64,000 nt of DNA from Marinovum sp034669705 (GCF_034669705.1 NZ_JAXMOR010000026.1:3671-67670), one strand, 5' to 3'; counted from the first letter of the stretch, positions 45,483 to 55,371 are shown. Notes: generated from the sequence alone by a model not told the origin. Made by a program: numbers and translations.

Positions 45483-46847
45483 TCACTTGGCATGTCCTGA
45501 CTTCAGAAATGTTCGTCCGACACTCGCAAACGCACCGAGACAGGCAATTGCCGCCGCAACGGACATTGCGGCAAGCGCGGCACTGGGTCCAGCCAGAAGC
45601 GAAAAGGCCGCGATGGCCGTTCCGGTGGCCCGCCCGAATTGTCGCGCGATGGACAGTGTTCCGCTGGCTGCGCCGCTGCGATCCCTGGGGGCGGCCAGCA
45701 TGATCGTCCGGTTGTTCGGGGTCTGGAACACGGCAAAGCCCGCCCCGCAAACCGCAAGCCGCAGCGCGATGTCGACAGGGCTCGCCGTGTCGCCCGCCCG
45801 GGCAATCAGGACAAATCCCGCCGCCATCACGATCAGACCTGCGGCGCCGGTGGTCCCTGCGGGAATGCGGTCTGCAAACCGGCCCATCACGGGGGCGAGG
45901 ATCGCCGTCGCGGCGGGCCAGACGCTGAGCGTCAGGGCCATCTGCAATTCGCCCATCCCAAGGGTGAACAGCAGGTAGAACGGCAGAAGGATGAAGCCGA
46001 TGGACTGCGCGCTGAAGGCACAGACCGAGGCGCTGATGGACAGCAGAAACACCGGCCGCGCGAGCAGATCCAACGGAAAGACAGGCGCCTGCGCGCCGCG
46101 GGATCGGGTCAAGACGACCAGCAGCAGCAGGCCGAAGGCCACGGCTGCCACGCCAAGCAGGGCAGGGGGCCAGCCGTTGGCCAACCCGTTGATCACCACC
46201 AGCGCGGCAGAAAACAGCGCGGCCACCAATATGGCCCCGACCAGATCGTAACGCTTTCCCGAGGGGGGCGTGGCGGGCAGGACGCGCAGGCTGAGCACGA
46301 AGGCAATCAGCGCGATCGCGGACAGCATCCCGAACACGGCGCGCCAGCTTGCCACCGACAGGATCAGGCCGGAAACGGCAGGGCCAAGCGACGAGGCCAG
46401 CGCCACGGTCGCTGCCATGAGACCGATGGCGCGGCCCAGACGATCTTCGGGCAGGACACTGCGCAACAGGGCAAAGCCGAGGCTCATCACCCCGGCCGTC
46501 CCGACCGCCTGCGCCGCCCGCGCCGCGACGATCACGCCAAAGCCGGGTGCCAGCATGCAGGTCAGCGTTGCCACGACGAACAGGGCCAGCGCACCCAGAT
46601 AGACCTGGCGATACCCGATGGCTTCGCCGAGCGCCGCCATCGGCAGCAGCAGCGCCACGATGACGAATTCCGACGCGCCCATGACCCATGTGACGCTGGC
46701 CGCCGAGACGGCGAAATCACGCGAGATGAACGGCAGCGTCACACCGATGGCCATGCTTTCGAGCACGGTGGCAGAGGTCCCGCACAACAGTGCCGCCAAA
46801 ACGAAAACCTCGGTTCGCGGGCCGGCTTGGCGCACAGCGGCGGTCAC
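45483..46847 (-). CDS. MFS transporter (drug:H+ antiporter-type)
   Basis: 454 residues from GTG 46847, which overlaps the ATPase stop (GTGA). 12 to 14 hydrophobic segments; GEAIGYRQVYLGALAL (motif A-like) and RAAQAVGTAGVMSLGFALLR. Resembles DHA2/EmrB-type exporters. Could export a toxic intermediate of the pathway or the substrate analogue. The frame is open upstream to 46967 but lies in the ATPase gene. Confidence 0.85.
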   Translation of the reverse strand: MTAAVRQAGPRTEVFVLAALLCGTSATVLESMAIGVTLPFISRDFAVSAASVTWVMGASEFVIVALLLPMAALGEAIGYRQVYLGALALFVVATLTCMLAPGFGVIVAARAAQAVGTAGVMSLGFALLRSVLPEDRLGRAIGLMAATVALASSLGPAVSGLILSVASWRAVFGMLSAIALIAFVLSLRVLPATPPSGKRYDLVGAILVAALFSAALVVINGLANGWPPALLGVAAVAFGLLLLVVLTRSRGAQAPVFPLDLLARPVFLLSISASVCAFSAQSIGFILLPFYLLFTLGMGELQMALTLSVWPAATAILAPVMGRFADRIPAGTTGAAGLIVMAAGFVLIARAGDTASPVDIALRLAVCGAGFAVFQTPNNRTIMLAAPRDRSGAASGTLSIARQFGRATGTAIAAFSLLAGPSAALAAMSVAAAIACLGAFASVGRTFLKSGHAK

Positions 46848-47941
46848 GTCGACAGGATCGCCACATCTTTGGGACGGATCATCACGCCGATCGCTTTGCC
46901 TTCCTCGACCGGCTGATCGGGATGGATGCGCGCGACGAGATCGGAATTCCCGAGCCGGACCCGGCATTCCACGGACTCGCCCAGGAACACGGTATCGATG
47001 ACTTCGCCCTGCGGCACGTCCGCCGCGCCGTCGGTTCCATTCGCGACCAGGCGGACGTTTTCGGGGCGCACGGCAATCGTCACCTTCGCGCCTGTCGCGG
47101 CATCGGCCGCCGCGTCGAAGCGCACCGGGCCCCAGGCGGTGTCGATCAGCCCGGGCTCAGCGCCCCTGGCGGCGGCGGTGACGGTGCCATCGGCAAAATT
47201 GCACTGGCCGATGAAGCTGGCCACAAAGCGCGAATTCGGTCGCTTGTAGATCTCGGTCGGCGTGGCTTCCTGAACGATCCGGCCATCGCGCATGACGGCG
47301 ACGCGGTCTGCCATGGTCAGAGCTTCGGTCTGATCGTGGGTGACATAAAGCGCCGTCATGCCGAGGCGTTTGACCAGATGGCGCAGCTCAAGCCGGGTCT
47401 CGGCGCGCAGCTTGGCATCCAGATTGGACAGCGGCTCGTCGAACAGCACCACGGACGCCTCGCGGACGATGGCGCGGGCCAGGGCAAGGCGCTGCTGCTG
47501 ACCACCGCTGAGGAACGGCGCCGGGCGGCTCTCGTATCCGCCAAGCTGCACCAGTTCCAGCGCCTTGCCGACCCGCGCCTCGATCTGTGCCTCGGGGACC
47601 TTGGGTCTGGCTTCGCGCAGCGGAAAGGCGACGTTTTCGAAGACCGTCAGATGCGGCCAGATGGCGTAGGACTGGAACACCATGCCGATGTCGCGCTTGT
47701 GGGTCGGTATGGTGAGCCCGCGTTTGGTATCGTGCACGACCGTATCGCCGATGGTGATCCGCCCGCCCGTCGGGGTCTCCAACCCCGCAAGGCAGCGCAG
47801 GGTTGTGGTCTTGCCGCAGCCGCTCGGGCCGAGCAGGGTATAGAACTCCCCGGGTTTGACGTCGATATTGACGCCCTGCACCGCGTCGACGAGGCCCTTG
47901 TCCGAGTCGAAGCGGACCCGCAGGTCATGGATTCCGATCAA
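46844..47941 (-). CDS. ABC transporter ATP-binding protein (PotA/FbpC type)
   Basis: 365 residues. TTG start at 47941 (GGAGG upstream) overlapping the permease stop. Walker A GPSGCGKTT, Q-loop FQSYAIWPH, signature LSGGQQQR, Walker B VVLFDEPLSNLD, switch VTHDQTEA; C-terminal TOBE-type regulatory domain (VTIAVRPENVRL). Forms an importer with the permease and binding protein encoded just upstream. Confidence 0.9.
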   Translation of the reverse strand: MIGIHDLRVRFDSDKGLVDAVQGVNIDVKPGEFYTLLGPSGCGKTTTLRCLAGLETPTGGRITIGDTVVHDTKRGLTIPTHKRDIGMVFQSYAIWPHLTVFENVAFPLREARPKVPEAQIEARVGKALELVQLGGYESRPAPFLSGGQQQRLALARAIVREASVVLFDEPLSNLDAKLRAETRLELRHLVKRLGMTALYVTHDQTEALTMADRVAVMRDGRIVQEATPTEIYKRPNSRFVASFIGQCNFADGTVTAAARGAEPGLIDTAWGPVRFDAAADAATGAKVTIAVRPENVRLVANGTDGAADVPQGEVIDTVFLGESVECRVRLGNSDLVARIHPDQPVEEGKAIGVMIRPKDVAILST

Positions 47942-49716
47942 AGTGCACCTCCGCGCTGATTGCCAAATCCGAACGCACGCAGTCCCAGCGCAAGCACGAA
48001 CATGAAGCTCATCAGCATGATGCCGATGGCCCCGACCGAACTGATGTTGCCATTGTCCCAGAGCGACCAGATCATCACGCCCAGCACCTCGTTGCTGCCG
48101 CCCTGCGACAGGATCAGGGGCAGGCTGATGAAGCGCACGCTGAGCATGGCGACGTAGATCCAGATGCCGACCAGCGTCGGCAGCAAGAGCGGCCCGAAAA
48201 TGCGCAGGGCGATCCGCCAGGGCGGCGCGCCTGACAGCTTGGCCGCGTCTTCCAGATCGGGATGCACCTGGATCATCGCCACGCTCATCGCCCGCACCGC
48301 GTAGGACAGGAACAGGATCGTGAAGCCCAGCACCAGCGCATAGATCGAGCCGAAGGTGCTGGCCCCGGTCAGCTTGTCGAACTGCATGAACAGCCAGAAC
48401 AGCGCGAGGCCCAGCACGATGCCGGGGATCGAGTGCGGCAGGAACGACAGCATGTCGAGCGCGTAACGCCCCCGGAACCGGGTCCGCACGATGACGTAGG
48501 CGATCACGAAGGACACGATGGTCACCGTCGTCGCGGTCATCAGGGTGACGTAGATCGTATTCATCAGCGTGCGGAAGACGCGCGGCTGATTGAACACCGC
48601 CTCGTAGTGCTTGGTGGTCATGTTGGTGAAGGCCTCCCAGCTGGGCGGCCGGAGGTAATTGACCAGCGAAACATAGAGCAGCACCAGAAACGGCAGCACG
48701 ATGGTCACGAAGAGAAACAGCAGTGCGACCGCCAACGCCGGTTTGCGCCATTTGCCAAGCCGCACCTGACGGGGCGTGTAGCCTTTGCCGGTGATGATCG
48801 AGTACCGCTCGGAATGGCGCACGAGGCGCAGGTAGAAGAACGAGATGACCAGCGCAATGATCAGGTAGAACACGGCGGCGGCATTGGCCTGTCCAAAGGC
48901 GGGAATGGTGCCGATATTGTCGATCAGGTTGAAGACCCGCGTGCTGAAGACATGCAGGTTCACCGGCATGCCGAGGATGCCGGGGACCTCGAAATTCTCG
49001 ATCGCGGTGATCGCCTGAAAGATGCTGACCGCCAGAACGCCCGGCAGAAGCAGCGCCAGCGTGATCCGCCGCGTGGCGCGCATCGGGCTGGCCCCGCTCG
49101 CCGCCGCCGCCTCTTCCAGCGAGGGGTCCATGCTGCGCATCAGCGGCACCAGCATGAGGAAGGCGACCGGCACGAGGCGCAGGCCCTCGGCAAAGATCAG
49201 ACCGCCCATGGTATAGATGTCAAAGAGCGGCGCCGCGCTGCCGGTGATTTCCATATAGCCGCGGTTTACAAAGCCCGACCGGGGGCTGAGCAGGAGCACC
49301 CAGGCGATGGCATGCAGGATGCCGGGCACCGCGATGCCAAGGGGCACGCCCGCATAGATCCACATCTTGCCCGGCATGTCCGAGCGTTCCACCAGCCAGG
49401 CCAGCAGGGCCGCCGAGAGGATGCCGAATATGGTCGCCCCGACGACATAGATCGCGGTGTTCCAGATCACCTTGTCGATGCGTTGCTCGACCCAAACGGC
49501 ATAGAAATTGTCGAACCCGATGTTGTCGAGCGAGAATTCGTTGGGAAGCCGCGACAGGCTGAACGCACCTGCCACGAGCGAGAAGATCGGCGCGATGACC
49601 AGTGCCGCAAGCACGATCAGCACGATCCAGGGAAACGCCCGCGCAAGGATGTTGCGACCGGCCCTGGCGCTTGGTGCGGGAGCCTTCGTTGCTGCTATGT
49701 CAACCGTGTCGACCAT
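47938..49716 (-). CDS. ABC transporter permease, fused double-domain (FbpB type)
   Basis: 592 residues with two BPD_transp_1 domains in tandem, about 12 membrane helices. Two EAA loops are seen: EEAAAASGASPMRATRRI and EDAAKLSGAPPWRIALRI. The fused form is typical of ferric iron or related anion importers. Overlaps the ATPase start. Confidence 0.9.
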   Translation of the reverse strand: MVDTVDIAATKAPAPSARAGRNILARAFPWIVLIVLAALVIAPIFSLVAGAFSLSRLPNEFSLDNIGFDNFYAVWVEQRIDKVIWNTAIYVVGATIFGILSAALLAWLVERSDMPGKMWIYAGVPLGIAVPGILHAIAWVLLLSPRSGFVNRGYMEITGSAAPLFDIYTMGGLIFAEGLRLVPVAFLMLVPLMRSMDPSLEEAAAASGASPMRATRRITLALLLPGVLAVSIFQAITAIENFEVPGILGMPVNLHVFSTRVFNLIDNIGTIPAFGQANAAAVFYLIIALVISFFYLRLVRHSERYSIITGKGYTPRQVRLGKWRKPALAVALLFLFVTIVLPFLVLLYVSLVNYLRPPSWEAFTNMTTKHYEAVFNQPRVFRTLMNTIYVTLMTATTVTIVSFVIAYVIVRTRFRGRYALDMLSFLPHSIPGIVLGLALFWLFMQFDKLTGASTFGSIYALVLGFTILFLSYAVRAMSVAMIQVHPDLEDAAKLSGAPPWRIALRIFGPLLLPTLVGIWIYVAMLSVRFISLPLILSQGGSNEVLGVMIWSLWDNGNISSVGAIGIMLMSFMFVLALGLRAFGFGNQRGGAL

Positions 49717-49793
49717 GAGTACGCTCTACCTTTGCGACGCCTCCCCGGACCTGCTGCGGCCCGGGGAGCAGATTTGAAAGCGGGGGTTTGCGA

Positions 49794-50963
49794 TCAGTTG
49801 GGTCCGCCGGTCTCGGCCCAGAGCGGGTTCCAGACGTCATAGAGCTTGGGCAGTTCGTTCAGCATGCCGTCCATCGTGCGAAGCGCGATGTCCTTGCCCG
49901 CATATTCGTCTGCAAGGGCGGCGGCGCCTTCGACCTGAAGGTCCTTGTGCACTGGCCCGTCACCCCCGGCGGCAAGACGGACAAGCTGGCCTTCCTGGCT
50001 GAGGATCCAGTTGATGAACACCTTGGACGAATAATGCGTGGGCGAGTCGCGGAACATGCCGATCAGGTTGAAGTACTGCGGCACCGGCTCGGGGCAGTGC
50101 CAGCCGATCGGCGCGCCGGTTTCCATCATTTCCGCCGTTTCGTCGTTCGGTGTCGGCAGGCCGACATCGAACTCGCCGACCAGCGGCAGGTTGATCATGC
50201 CGCCGACCCCTTCGGAGCGCAGCTGCGGCTTGAGCGTGTTGAAGAACGCCGGCAAGAACTCGTTTGTCATCCGCTCGGAGCCGTAGTCTTCATGCGTCCA
50301 GAGATTGAGCGTCCAGAGCTGCGCGCGGTTCGCGGCACCGACCCGGCCATCCTTGAGCGCAGAGTCCTCCGCGACGAGATCCCACCATGTCGCGGGCAGT
50401 TCGTCTTCGCTGACCCGGTCCTTGTTGTAGATCAGGCACCAGGTCGTGTTCTGCATCCCGGCAAAGGTGCCGTCGGCGGCGCGGCGGTCTTCGGGAACGC
50501 CGTCCCAGGCCGGCAGATCGTCAAGTTCGGCCAGGGCGTCGGCCTCGATGTAATCGGGCAGCGAGCCTTCGAAGCTGACCACGATATGACGCACCAGGTT
50601 GCTGGATTTATACGCCAGAAGCGGCTGGACCGCGCGGGCGGCGCCAGAGGTCTCGGTCGCCACGATCTCGATATCGGGATAGCGCGCGTTGAAGACGGGA
50701 AGCCATTCGGCCACATGCCCGGCAGCGTCGTTGGTGCTGAAGTCGATGGTGCCTTCCTCGGCGGCCTTTTCGAGCCATTCCGCCGGAACATCCAGTTCCG
50801 TCGCGGTGGCCGTGGCGGCCTGTTCGATCAGTTCGTCGGAAATGCCGTTGTCGGCCAGAAATTGCCGGGCCTCATCCGTCATCTCCGCGTGGAGCGTCGC
50901 CGTCGTGGCCAACAGCGCCACGGCCGAGCATGTCAGAAGCTTGCTTTTCGGTGTCATTTTCAT
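49794..50963 (-). CDS. ABC transporter extracellular solute-binding protein
   Basis: 389 residues with a signal peptide (cleavage near LHA-EMTD). Family 1/Fbp-like type II binding protein: PVFNARYPDIEIVATETSG, AVQPLLAYKSSN, GTFAGMQNTTWCLIYNKD. First of the SBP-permease-ATPase set. No ferric-binding Tyr pair is obvious, so the ligand may be an organic anion of the ring-cleavage pathway rather than iron. Confidence 0.85.
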   Translation of the reverse strand: MKMTPKSKLLTCSAVALLATTATLHAEMTDEARQFLADNGISDELIEQAATATATELDVPAEWLEKAAEEGTIDFSTNDAAGHVAEWLPVFNARYPDIEIVATETSGAARAVQPLLAYKSSNLVRHIVVSFEGSLPDYIEADALAELDDLPAWDGVPEDRRAADGTFAGMQNTTWCLIYNKDRVSEDELPATWWDLVAEDSALKDGRVGAANRAQLWTLNLWTHEDYGSERMTNEFLPAFFNTLKPQLRSEGVGGMINLPLVGEFDVGLPTPNDETAEMMETGAPIGWHCPEPVPQYFNLIGMFRDSPTHYSSKVFINWILSQEGQLVRLAAGGDGPVHKDLQVEGAAALADEYAGKDIALRTMDGMLNELPKLYDVWNPLWAETGGPN

Positions 50964-51084
50964 TGTCGTCGTCCTCCCTGGGTTCAGACTGCCGCGGACC
51001 CCGTCCTGTGACGCGGACCTGTCCGCCGCCGATAGGGCTTTCCCGTCAGTCGTTGGTCGCCGGTCTCAAAACGCCCGGCGGTCC

Positions 51085-51978
51085 TCATACGAATCCGATG
51101 GCGGTCTGCGCCGCCTTGCAGGTTTCGCTTTTCGGCGGGGCAATGCCCCAGTGATCGGTGCGCCCCGGCGGCCATGTCCAGTCCGCGGGGCCGCCGACCT
51201 CGTAGCTGTCATCGACCTGAAGAACCTCGGCGGTGTGTTCGACCACATAGCCTTCGGGATCGACGAAATAGGCAAAGACGTTGTTGCCGGGGCCGTGACG
51301 GCCCACGCCCCAGCCGAAGTCGTAGCCGTGGTCTCGCATGCGGCCCGAGGCGCGCATGACGCCCTCCAGTTCGGGCAGCATGAAGGCGATGTGGTTCAGC
51401 CCCTCGACGGGCGCTTCGGCCAGAACGACGGCGTGGTGGTCGGCATTGCAGCGCAGGAACGCCATGATCTTCGAGCGGTCGGTCAGCGCGAAGCCCAGCA
51501 CATCCTCGTAGAAGCGTGCCAGCGCATCCACATCGCGGGTGTTGATGTTCACATGCGACAGGCGCGTCGCGCGGTCGATCCGGGTCGGTTTCGGATCGCG
51601 GGGCTGGTCGCCGTGGACAAGCCGGATCACGCAGCCGTTGGGTTCACGAAAATCGACCATCGTGCCGCCGCCCGGCCGCGTTGCGGGCGCCGGCGAGTCG
51701 ATCCGCCTGCATCCCGCCTTTTCGGCCCGCGCCAAGGTCTGGTCCATCGCCTCGGCCGAGGCGCAGCGGAAGGTCACGGCGGCAAGGCCCGGGCTTTCCC
51801 CCGGCACGAGCGCCAGGATATACGGATCGGCCCCGGTGCCCGCAAAGAAACGCGCATCACCGGGGTGGTCTATCGGCTCAAGCCCCCAGACATCGCGGTA
51901 GAAGGCGGCATGGCGCTCCGGATCGGGCGACTGGATGTCGACGCTGGCAATCGCCGTGATCGGGAATGCGCGTGTCAC
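51085..51978 (-). CDS. VOC family extradiol dioxygenase-like protein
   Basis: 297 residues, two VOC (beta-alpha-beta-beta-beta) modules. GTG 51978 overlaps the hydrolase stop. In the second module all three extradiol metal ligands appear: His in LSHVNINTRD, His in GLNHIAFML and Glu in YVVEHTAEV. This supports a type I ring-cleaving dioxygenase (catechol 2,3-dioxygenase/BphC-like). Next to a FAH-family hydrolase, as in meta-cleavage pathways. Confidence 0.85.
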   Translation of the reverse strand: MTRAFPITAIASVDIQSPDPERHAAFYRDVWGLEPIDHPGDARFFAGTGADPYILALVPGESPGLAAVTFRCASAEAMDQTLARAEKAGCRRIDSPAPATRPGGGTMVDFREPNGCVIRLVHGDQPRDPKPTRIDRATRLSHVNINTRDVDALARFYEDVLGFALTDRSKIMAFLRCNADHHAVVLAEAPVEGLNHIAFMLPELEGVMRASGRMRDHGYDFGWGVGRHGPGNNVFAYFVDPEGYVVEHTAEVLQVDDSYEVGGPADWTWPPGRTDHWGIAPPKSETCKAAQTAIGFV

Positions 51979-52880
51979 AGCACGATGTCCGCATCGCCGT
52001 AAAGGTCGACCTCGGTGACCGTATTGCGCAGCTCTCCCAGCCCTGTCGCGCGGGTCACGACGGTATCGCCGGGCTTCAGGAAGACCTGCGGCGTGCGCCC
52101 GTTGCCCACACCCGCCGGTGTGCCGGTCAGCACCACGTCGCCGGCGTTCAGCGTCATCCCGAAGGACAGTTCGGCGAGGATCGTGGGGATGTCGAACGCC
52201 ATCTGCTTGACCAGCGCCGACTGCATCACCTCGCCGTTGAGTTCGCACTCGATGCGCATGTCTCCCAAGTCCTCGATCTCGTCGGCGGTGACCAGAACCG
52301 GGCCCAGCGGCGTGGTCTGGTCGGGGCTCTTGCCGCGCATCCACTGGCCACCGTGGCGGCGCTGGATATCGCGCTGCGAGACGTCATTGGCGAGGCAATA
52401 GCCGAAGATATGGTCATGGGCCTTGTGGGACGGAATGGACCGTCCGGCGGGACCGATCACCAGCGCCAGTTCGGCCTCGTAGTCCCATTTCTTCGAGCAT
52501 CGGTCGTCCCAGGCAATATCGTCATTGGGTCCGATGATGGCGTTGGGCGACTTGGTGAAGAAGGTCGGCGCAGTAGGGCGTTCGACCTCTTGCCCATCGC
52601 GGCGGCCCTTGTTTTCATCGAAGTGATCCCAGTAGTTCCAGCCGGTGCAGAGCACGTCGCGCTTGAAGCGCGTGATCGGCGCGGTGAGCGGGGCCGACGC
52701 AAGGTCGATGCGCGCGCGGTCCGCCTCCTCTACCGCCCTGGCCGCCGCAGCAAGACCGTCTTGGCCGGCCTCGATCAGCGCCACAAGGTCAGTGACCAGA
52801 TCGCCGATCAGCACAATCTCGGCGTCGTCGATGACACCCGGCACTGTTCTGCCGTCCTGTCGCACGCTGACAAACCGCAT
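51975..52880 (-). CDS. fumarylacetoacetate hydrolase family protein
   Basis: 301 residues from ATG 52880 (GGGAGGGAT site). The FAH catalytic domain is complete: CTGWNYWDH, FTKSPNAIIGPND, DYEAELALVIG (metal Glu residues), GYCLANDVSQRDIQ and LNAGDVVLTGTPAGVG. Hydrolyses C-C bonds of acylpyruvates or decarboxylates 2-hydroxymuconate-type products. First gene of the minus-strand operon, under the palindrome at 52956. Confidence 0.88.
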   Translation of the reverse strand: MRFVSVRQDGRTVPGVIDDAEIVLIGDLVTDLVALIEAGQDGLAAAARAVEEADRARIDLASAPLTAPITRFKRDVLCTGWNYWDHFDENKGRRDGQEVERPTAPTFFTKSPNAIIGPNDDIAWDDRCSKKWDYEAELALVIGPAGRSIPSHKAHDHIFGYCLANDVSQRDIQRRHGGQWMRGKSPDQTTPLGPVLVTADEIEDLGDMRIECELNGEVMQSALVKQMAFDIPTILAELSFGMTLNAGDVVLTGTPAGVGNGRTPQVFLKPGDTVVTRATGLGELRNTVTEVDLYGDADIVL

Positions 52881-52955
52881 GAATATCCCTCCCGCATGGC
52901 GCTTGTGATGCGCTCGTTGTCTCAAGGATGATCCACGTTGCTGCGTTTTGTCAAG

Positions 52956-52969
52956 AATGATCGATCATT
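52956..52969. promoter_or_regulatory. palindromic operator between FAH operon and GntR gene
   Basis: AATGATCGATCATT is a perfect 14-bp palindrome in the 152-bp divergent region. Likely the binding site of the GntR regulator encoded at 53033. Confidence 0.65.
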
Positions 52970-53032
52970 TCCTAAAAGAAGCCTGTTTGTGGTTTATCCC
53001 CGGGAGGATTTGAGCTAAGTCTTTGGTGCCAG

Positions 53033-53743
53033 ATGCGGATGATGAACATGCAGGGTCTACACCTGATTGAAGGGACCGAAACCAAGACGCGCGCCAGTGC
53101 GGTCTATCTCGATATCCGGCGCGCGATCCTTGAGGGCTCGCTTGTGCCGGGGGCCAAGCTGAACGTCAGGGATCTGAGCGCCCGCTTTCAGACCGGGTTG
53201 AGTCCGGTGCGCGAGTCGCTGAACCGTCTTGCGATGGAAGGGCTTGCGAGCCACGAGGACAATCGCGGCTTCGTCGTATCGCCCGTCAGCGTTCCAGAGT
53301 TGCAAGATCTTACCCAGGCCAGATGCTGGATGAACGAACTCGGTGTGCGCCGCTCGATCGAGCTGGGGGATTCGGCTTGGGAAGAGGCGGTGCTTGTCAC
53401 GTGTCACCGCCTGTCCCGCACGCCCCGCAGTCGCGCAGATGGCCTGCCCGGTCCGAACGTCGACTGGGAGCAGGCGCACAAGGCCTTTCACCAGGCGCTG
53501 GTGTCGGCCTGCGGATCGAACTGGCTGATCGAGACCTGTAGCCAGCTCTACGATTCCGCCGACCGCTATCGCAGTCTGGCGCGCCTGGCCGGGGCCGCGC
53601 GCCACGATCCGCTTGACGAGCACAGCGAAATCATGACCGCCGCGCTGGACCGTGACGCGGACAGGTCCGCGCGGCTTCTGACAGAGCATTTTCAGCGGAC
53701 GGCCGAACTGGTCCAAACCGTCATCCGCACGCAAGAGGGCTGA
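53033..53743 (+). CDS. GntR family regulator (FCD domain)
   Basis: 236 residues. Winged helix with LVPGAKLNVRDLSARFQTGLSPVRESLNRLAMEGL (about 37-71) and an FCD-type helical effector domain (FHQALVSACGSNWLIE, EHSEIMTAALDRDADR). Divergent from the FAH/VOC/ABC operon, so a local pathway regulator is likely. Several Met lie at the start; 53033, 53039 or 53042 could be used. Confidence 0.88.
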   Translation: MRMMNMQGLHLIEGTETKTRASAVYLDIRRAILEGSLVPGAKLNVRDLSARFQTGLSPVRESLNRLAMEGLASHEDNRGFVVSPVSVPELQDLTQARCWMNELGVRRSIELGDSAWEEAVLVTCHRLSRTPRSRADGLPGPNVDWEQAHKAFHQALVSACGSNWLIETCSQLYDSADRYRSLARLAGAARHDPLDEHSEIMTAALDRDADRSARLLTEHFQRTAELVQTVIRTQEG

Positions 53744-53801
53744 GCGGCCGTCGCTGCCTGCCAGTGGTCCGCGCGGCTGACACCGGGAAGGAGATCTGCC
53801 G

Positions 53802-54131
53802 ATGATCGTTGAACTGGTTATTTTCAAGAACCGCGAGGGCATCACCCTGGAAGAGGAGTATGCCGACGCGCAGAAGGGCGCGCAGGCCTGGCTTGCCAAT
53901 TCCGACCTGATCGCCAAGCACTTCATCCGCGATGGCAACGTCGGCGGCGCGGTCTATGTCTGGCCCTCCCGAGAGGCCGCAGAGCGCGCACATGACGACA
54001 AATGGCGCGCGGGCGTCCTGGCCCGCACCGGCGGCAACCCGCCGGAGATCCGGTATTTCGACCTGATGATGTCCTGCGAGCCGCAGGACCAGAAGATCAC
54101 CGAATACGGCCCGGCTCCGTCGGACCAATGA
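53802..54131 (+). CDS. YdhR-like dimeric alpha/beta-barrel protein
   Basis: 109 residues, ferredoxin-like alpha/beta fold of the YdhR/ABM group: MIVELVIFKNREGIT, GAQAWLANSDLIAKHFIRDGNVGGAVYVWPSREAAERAH. Such proteins are small monooxygenases or isomerases. It follows the GntR gene by 58 bp and may be co-transcribed, giving an accessory step of the aromatic pathway. Confidence 0.7.
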   Translation: MIVELVIFKNREGITLEEEYADAQKGAQAWLANSDLIAKHFIRDGNVGGAVYVWPSREAAERAHDDKWRAGVLARTGGNPPEIRYFDLMMSCEPQDQKITEYGPAPSDQ

Positions 54132-54183
54132 CGCGCTCGCAGATCTGACGACGGATCACTCCCACAGCTTCCATCAGCCGAAC

Positions 54184-54220
54184 TTATGGATATCCTCTGA
54201 AATCCAATTGGCGCAAATAG
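54184..54220. promoter_or_regulatory. bipartite LysR-type motif, copy 1 (before the TAXI-TRAP operon)
   Basis: TTATGGATAT, 9 bp, then TCCAATTGGCGCAAATAG. The same two blocks with the same spacing recur at 58244-58280 beside the lysR gene. The partially symmetrical CAATTGGCGCAA looks like a LysR T-N11-A box. It is 110 bp before the binding-protein start. Confidence 0.75.
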
Positions 54221-54330
54221 CCGCCTTCGTGTCACGCTTCTCTGACCAAGCCGATGTCCTGACGGGCAGAAGACCCGCGGGCCGGGTGGCTGGTCGCGGT
54301 CATGCGCGAACTCTGGGAGGAAACCACCAT

Positions 54331-55287
54331 ATGAGACATGTTCTAGCAGGGATGGTCGCTGCAACCATCGGCCTGGCCGCCGCAACGGCCGCCAGCGCCC
54401 AGACCGTCACCATCGTGACCACCGCGCCGGGGGGATTCACCAACTCGACCGGTGCCGCGATCGGCAAGGTTCTGGGCGACGCTGGCGGCGTCCGCGCCGT
54501 CATCACGCCGCAGCAGTCCTCGGGCCTGACGGATATCAATGCCGGGATCGCCGACTTCGGGATCACCACGGTTCCCGATGTGATCTTCGCCGTGGCGGGA
54601 ACCAACGACTATGCCGAAAACGGCCCGCAGTCCGACCTTCGGATCGTGGCACGCATGACGGCGCTGCGCGGCGCGGTCTTCGTTCGCGATGACAGCGACA
54701 TCAAGGAATATGCAGACCTCAAGGGCAAGCGCATGCCTTGCGAATACGCCGCCCAGGTCTCGGGCAACCCGATGCTTGAGGTTGTCCGCGCCACGGCAAA
54801 CATCACGGTGGACGATCTGGAATGCGTGCCGACACAGAACATCCCCGGGTCGGCCATCCTGCTGTCCGAAGGCAAGATTGATGCGATGTATTTTGCCGTG
54901 GGCTCTGGCCGGGTCAAGGAAGCCGCGGCCAGTGTCGGCGGTGTGCGCGCGCTGAATTTCCCCGAGGACGAAGCGGCGCTGGCCAAGGCGCAGGCCATCG
55001 TGCCCGAGATCTATCCGATGCGCGTCGAGGCCGACCCGGCGCTTGACGGCTTTGCCGAGACGACCGACATTCTGGTCAATGACCTGGTCCTCTTTGCCAA
55101 TGCCAATGTGCCCGATGCGGTGGTGAAAGAGATCGTCGCCACCATTCACGCCAACAAGGCGACGCTGCTTGAGGTCTTTCCCGGGCTGGCATTGTTTGAG
55201 CCTGACCTGATGGCCCGGAACTATGGCGGTGTGAGCTATCATCCCGGCGCGGAAGAGTTCTATCGCGAAGCAGGCATCTGGCCCTGA
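54331..55287 (+). CDS. TAXI family TRAP transporter substrate-binding protein
   Basis: 318 residues from ATG 54331 (GGGAGGAAA site), signal peptide cleaved near ASA-QTVT. TAXI features: IVTTAPGGFTNSTGAAIGKVL, DFGITTVPDVIFAVAG, DLKGKRMPCEYAAQVSGNPMLE. TAXI proteins deliver carboxylates to TRAP permeases. 84 bp before the fused permease gene. Confidence 0.88.
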   Translation: MRHVLAGMVAATIGLAAATAASAQTVTIVTTAPGGFTNSTGAAIGKVLGDAGGVRAVITPQQSSGLTDINAGIADFGITTVPDVIFAVAGTNDYAENGPQSDLRIVARMTALRGAVFVRDDSDIKEYADLKGKRMPCEYAAQVSGNPMLEVVRATANITVDDLECVPTQNIPGSAILLSEGKIDAMYFAVGSGRVKEAAASVGGVRALNFPEDEAALAKAQAIVPEIYPMRVEADPALDGFAETTDILVNDLVLFANANVPDAVVKEIVATIHANKATLLEVFPGLALFEPDLMARNYGGVSYHPGAEEFYREAGIWP

Positions 55288-55371
55288 ACCTTCACGCCCC
55301 GTGTGACGTGGGTTGAACTTGACAGGCGTCAGGCCCGCCGGATCTGACGCCTGTCGCTTCGGGAGAAGCGC

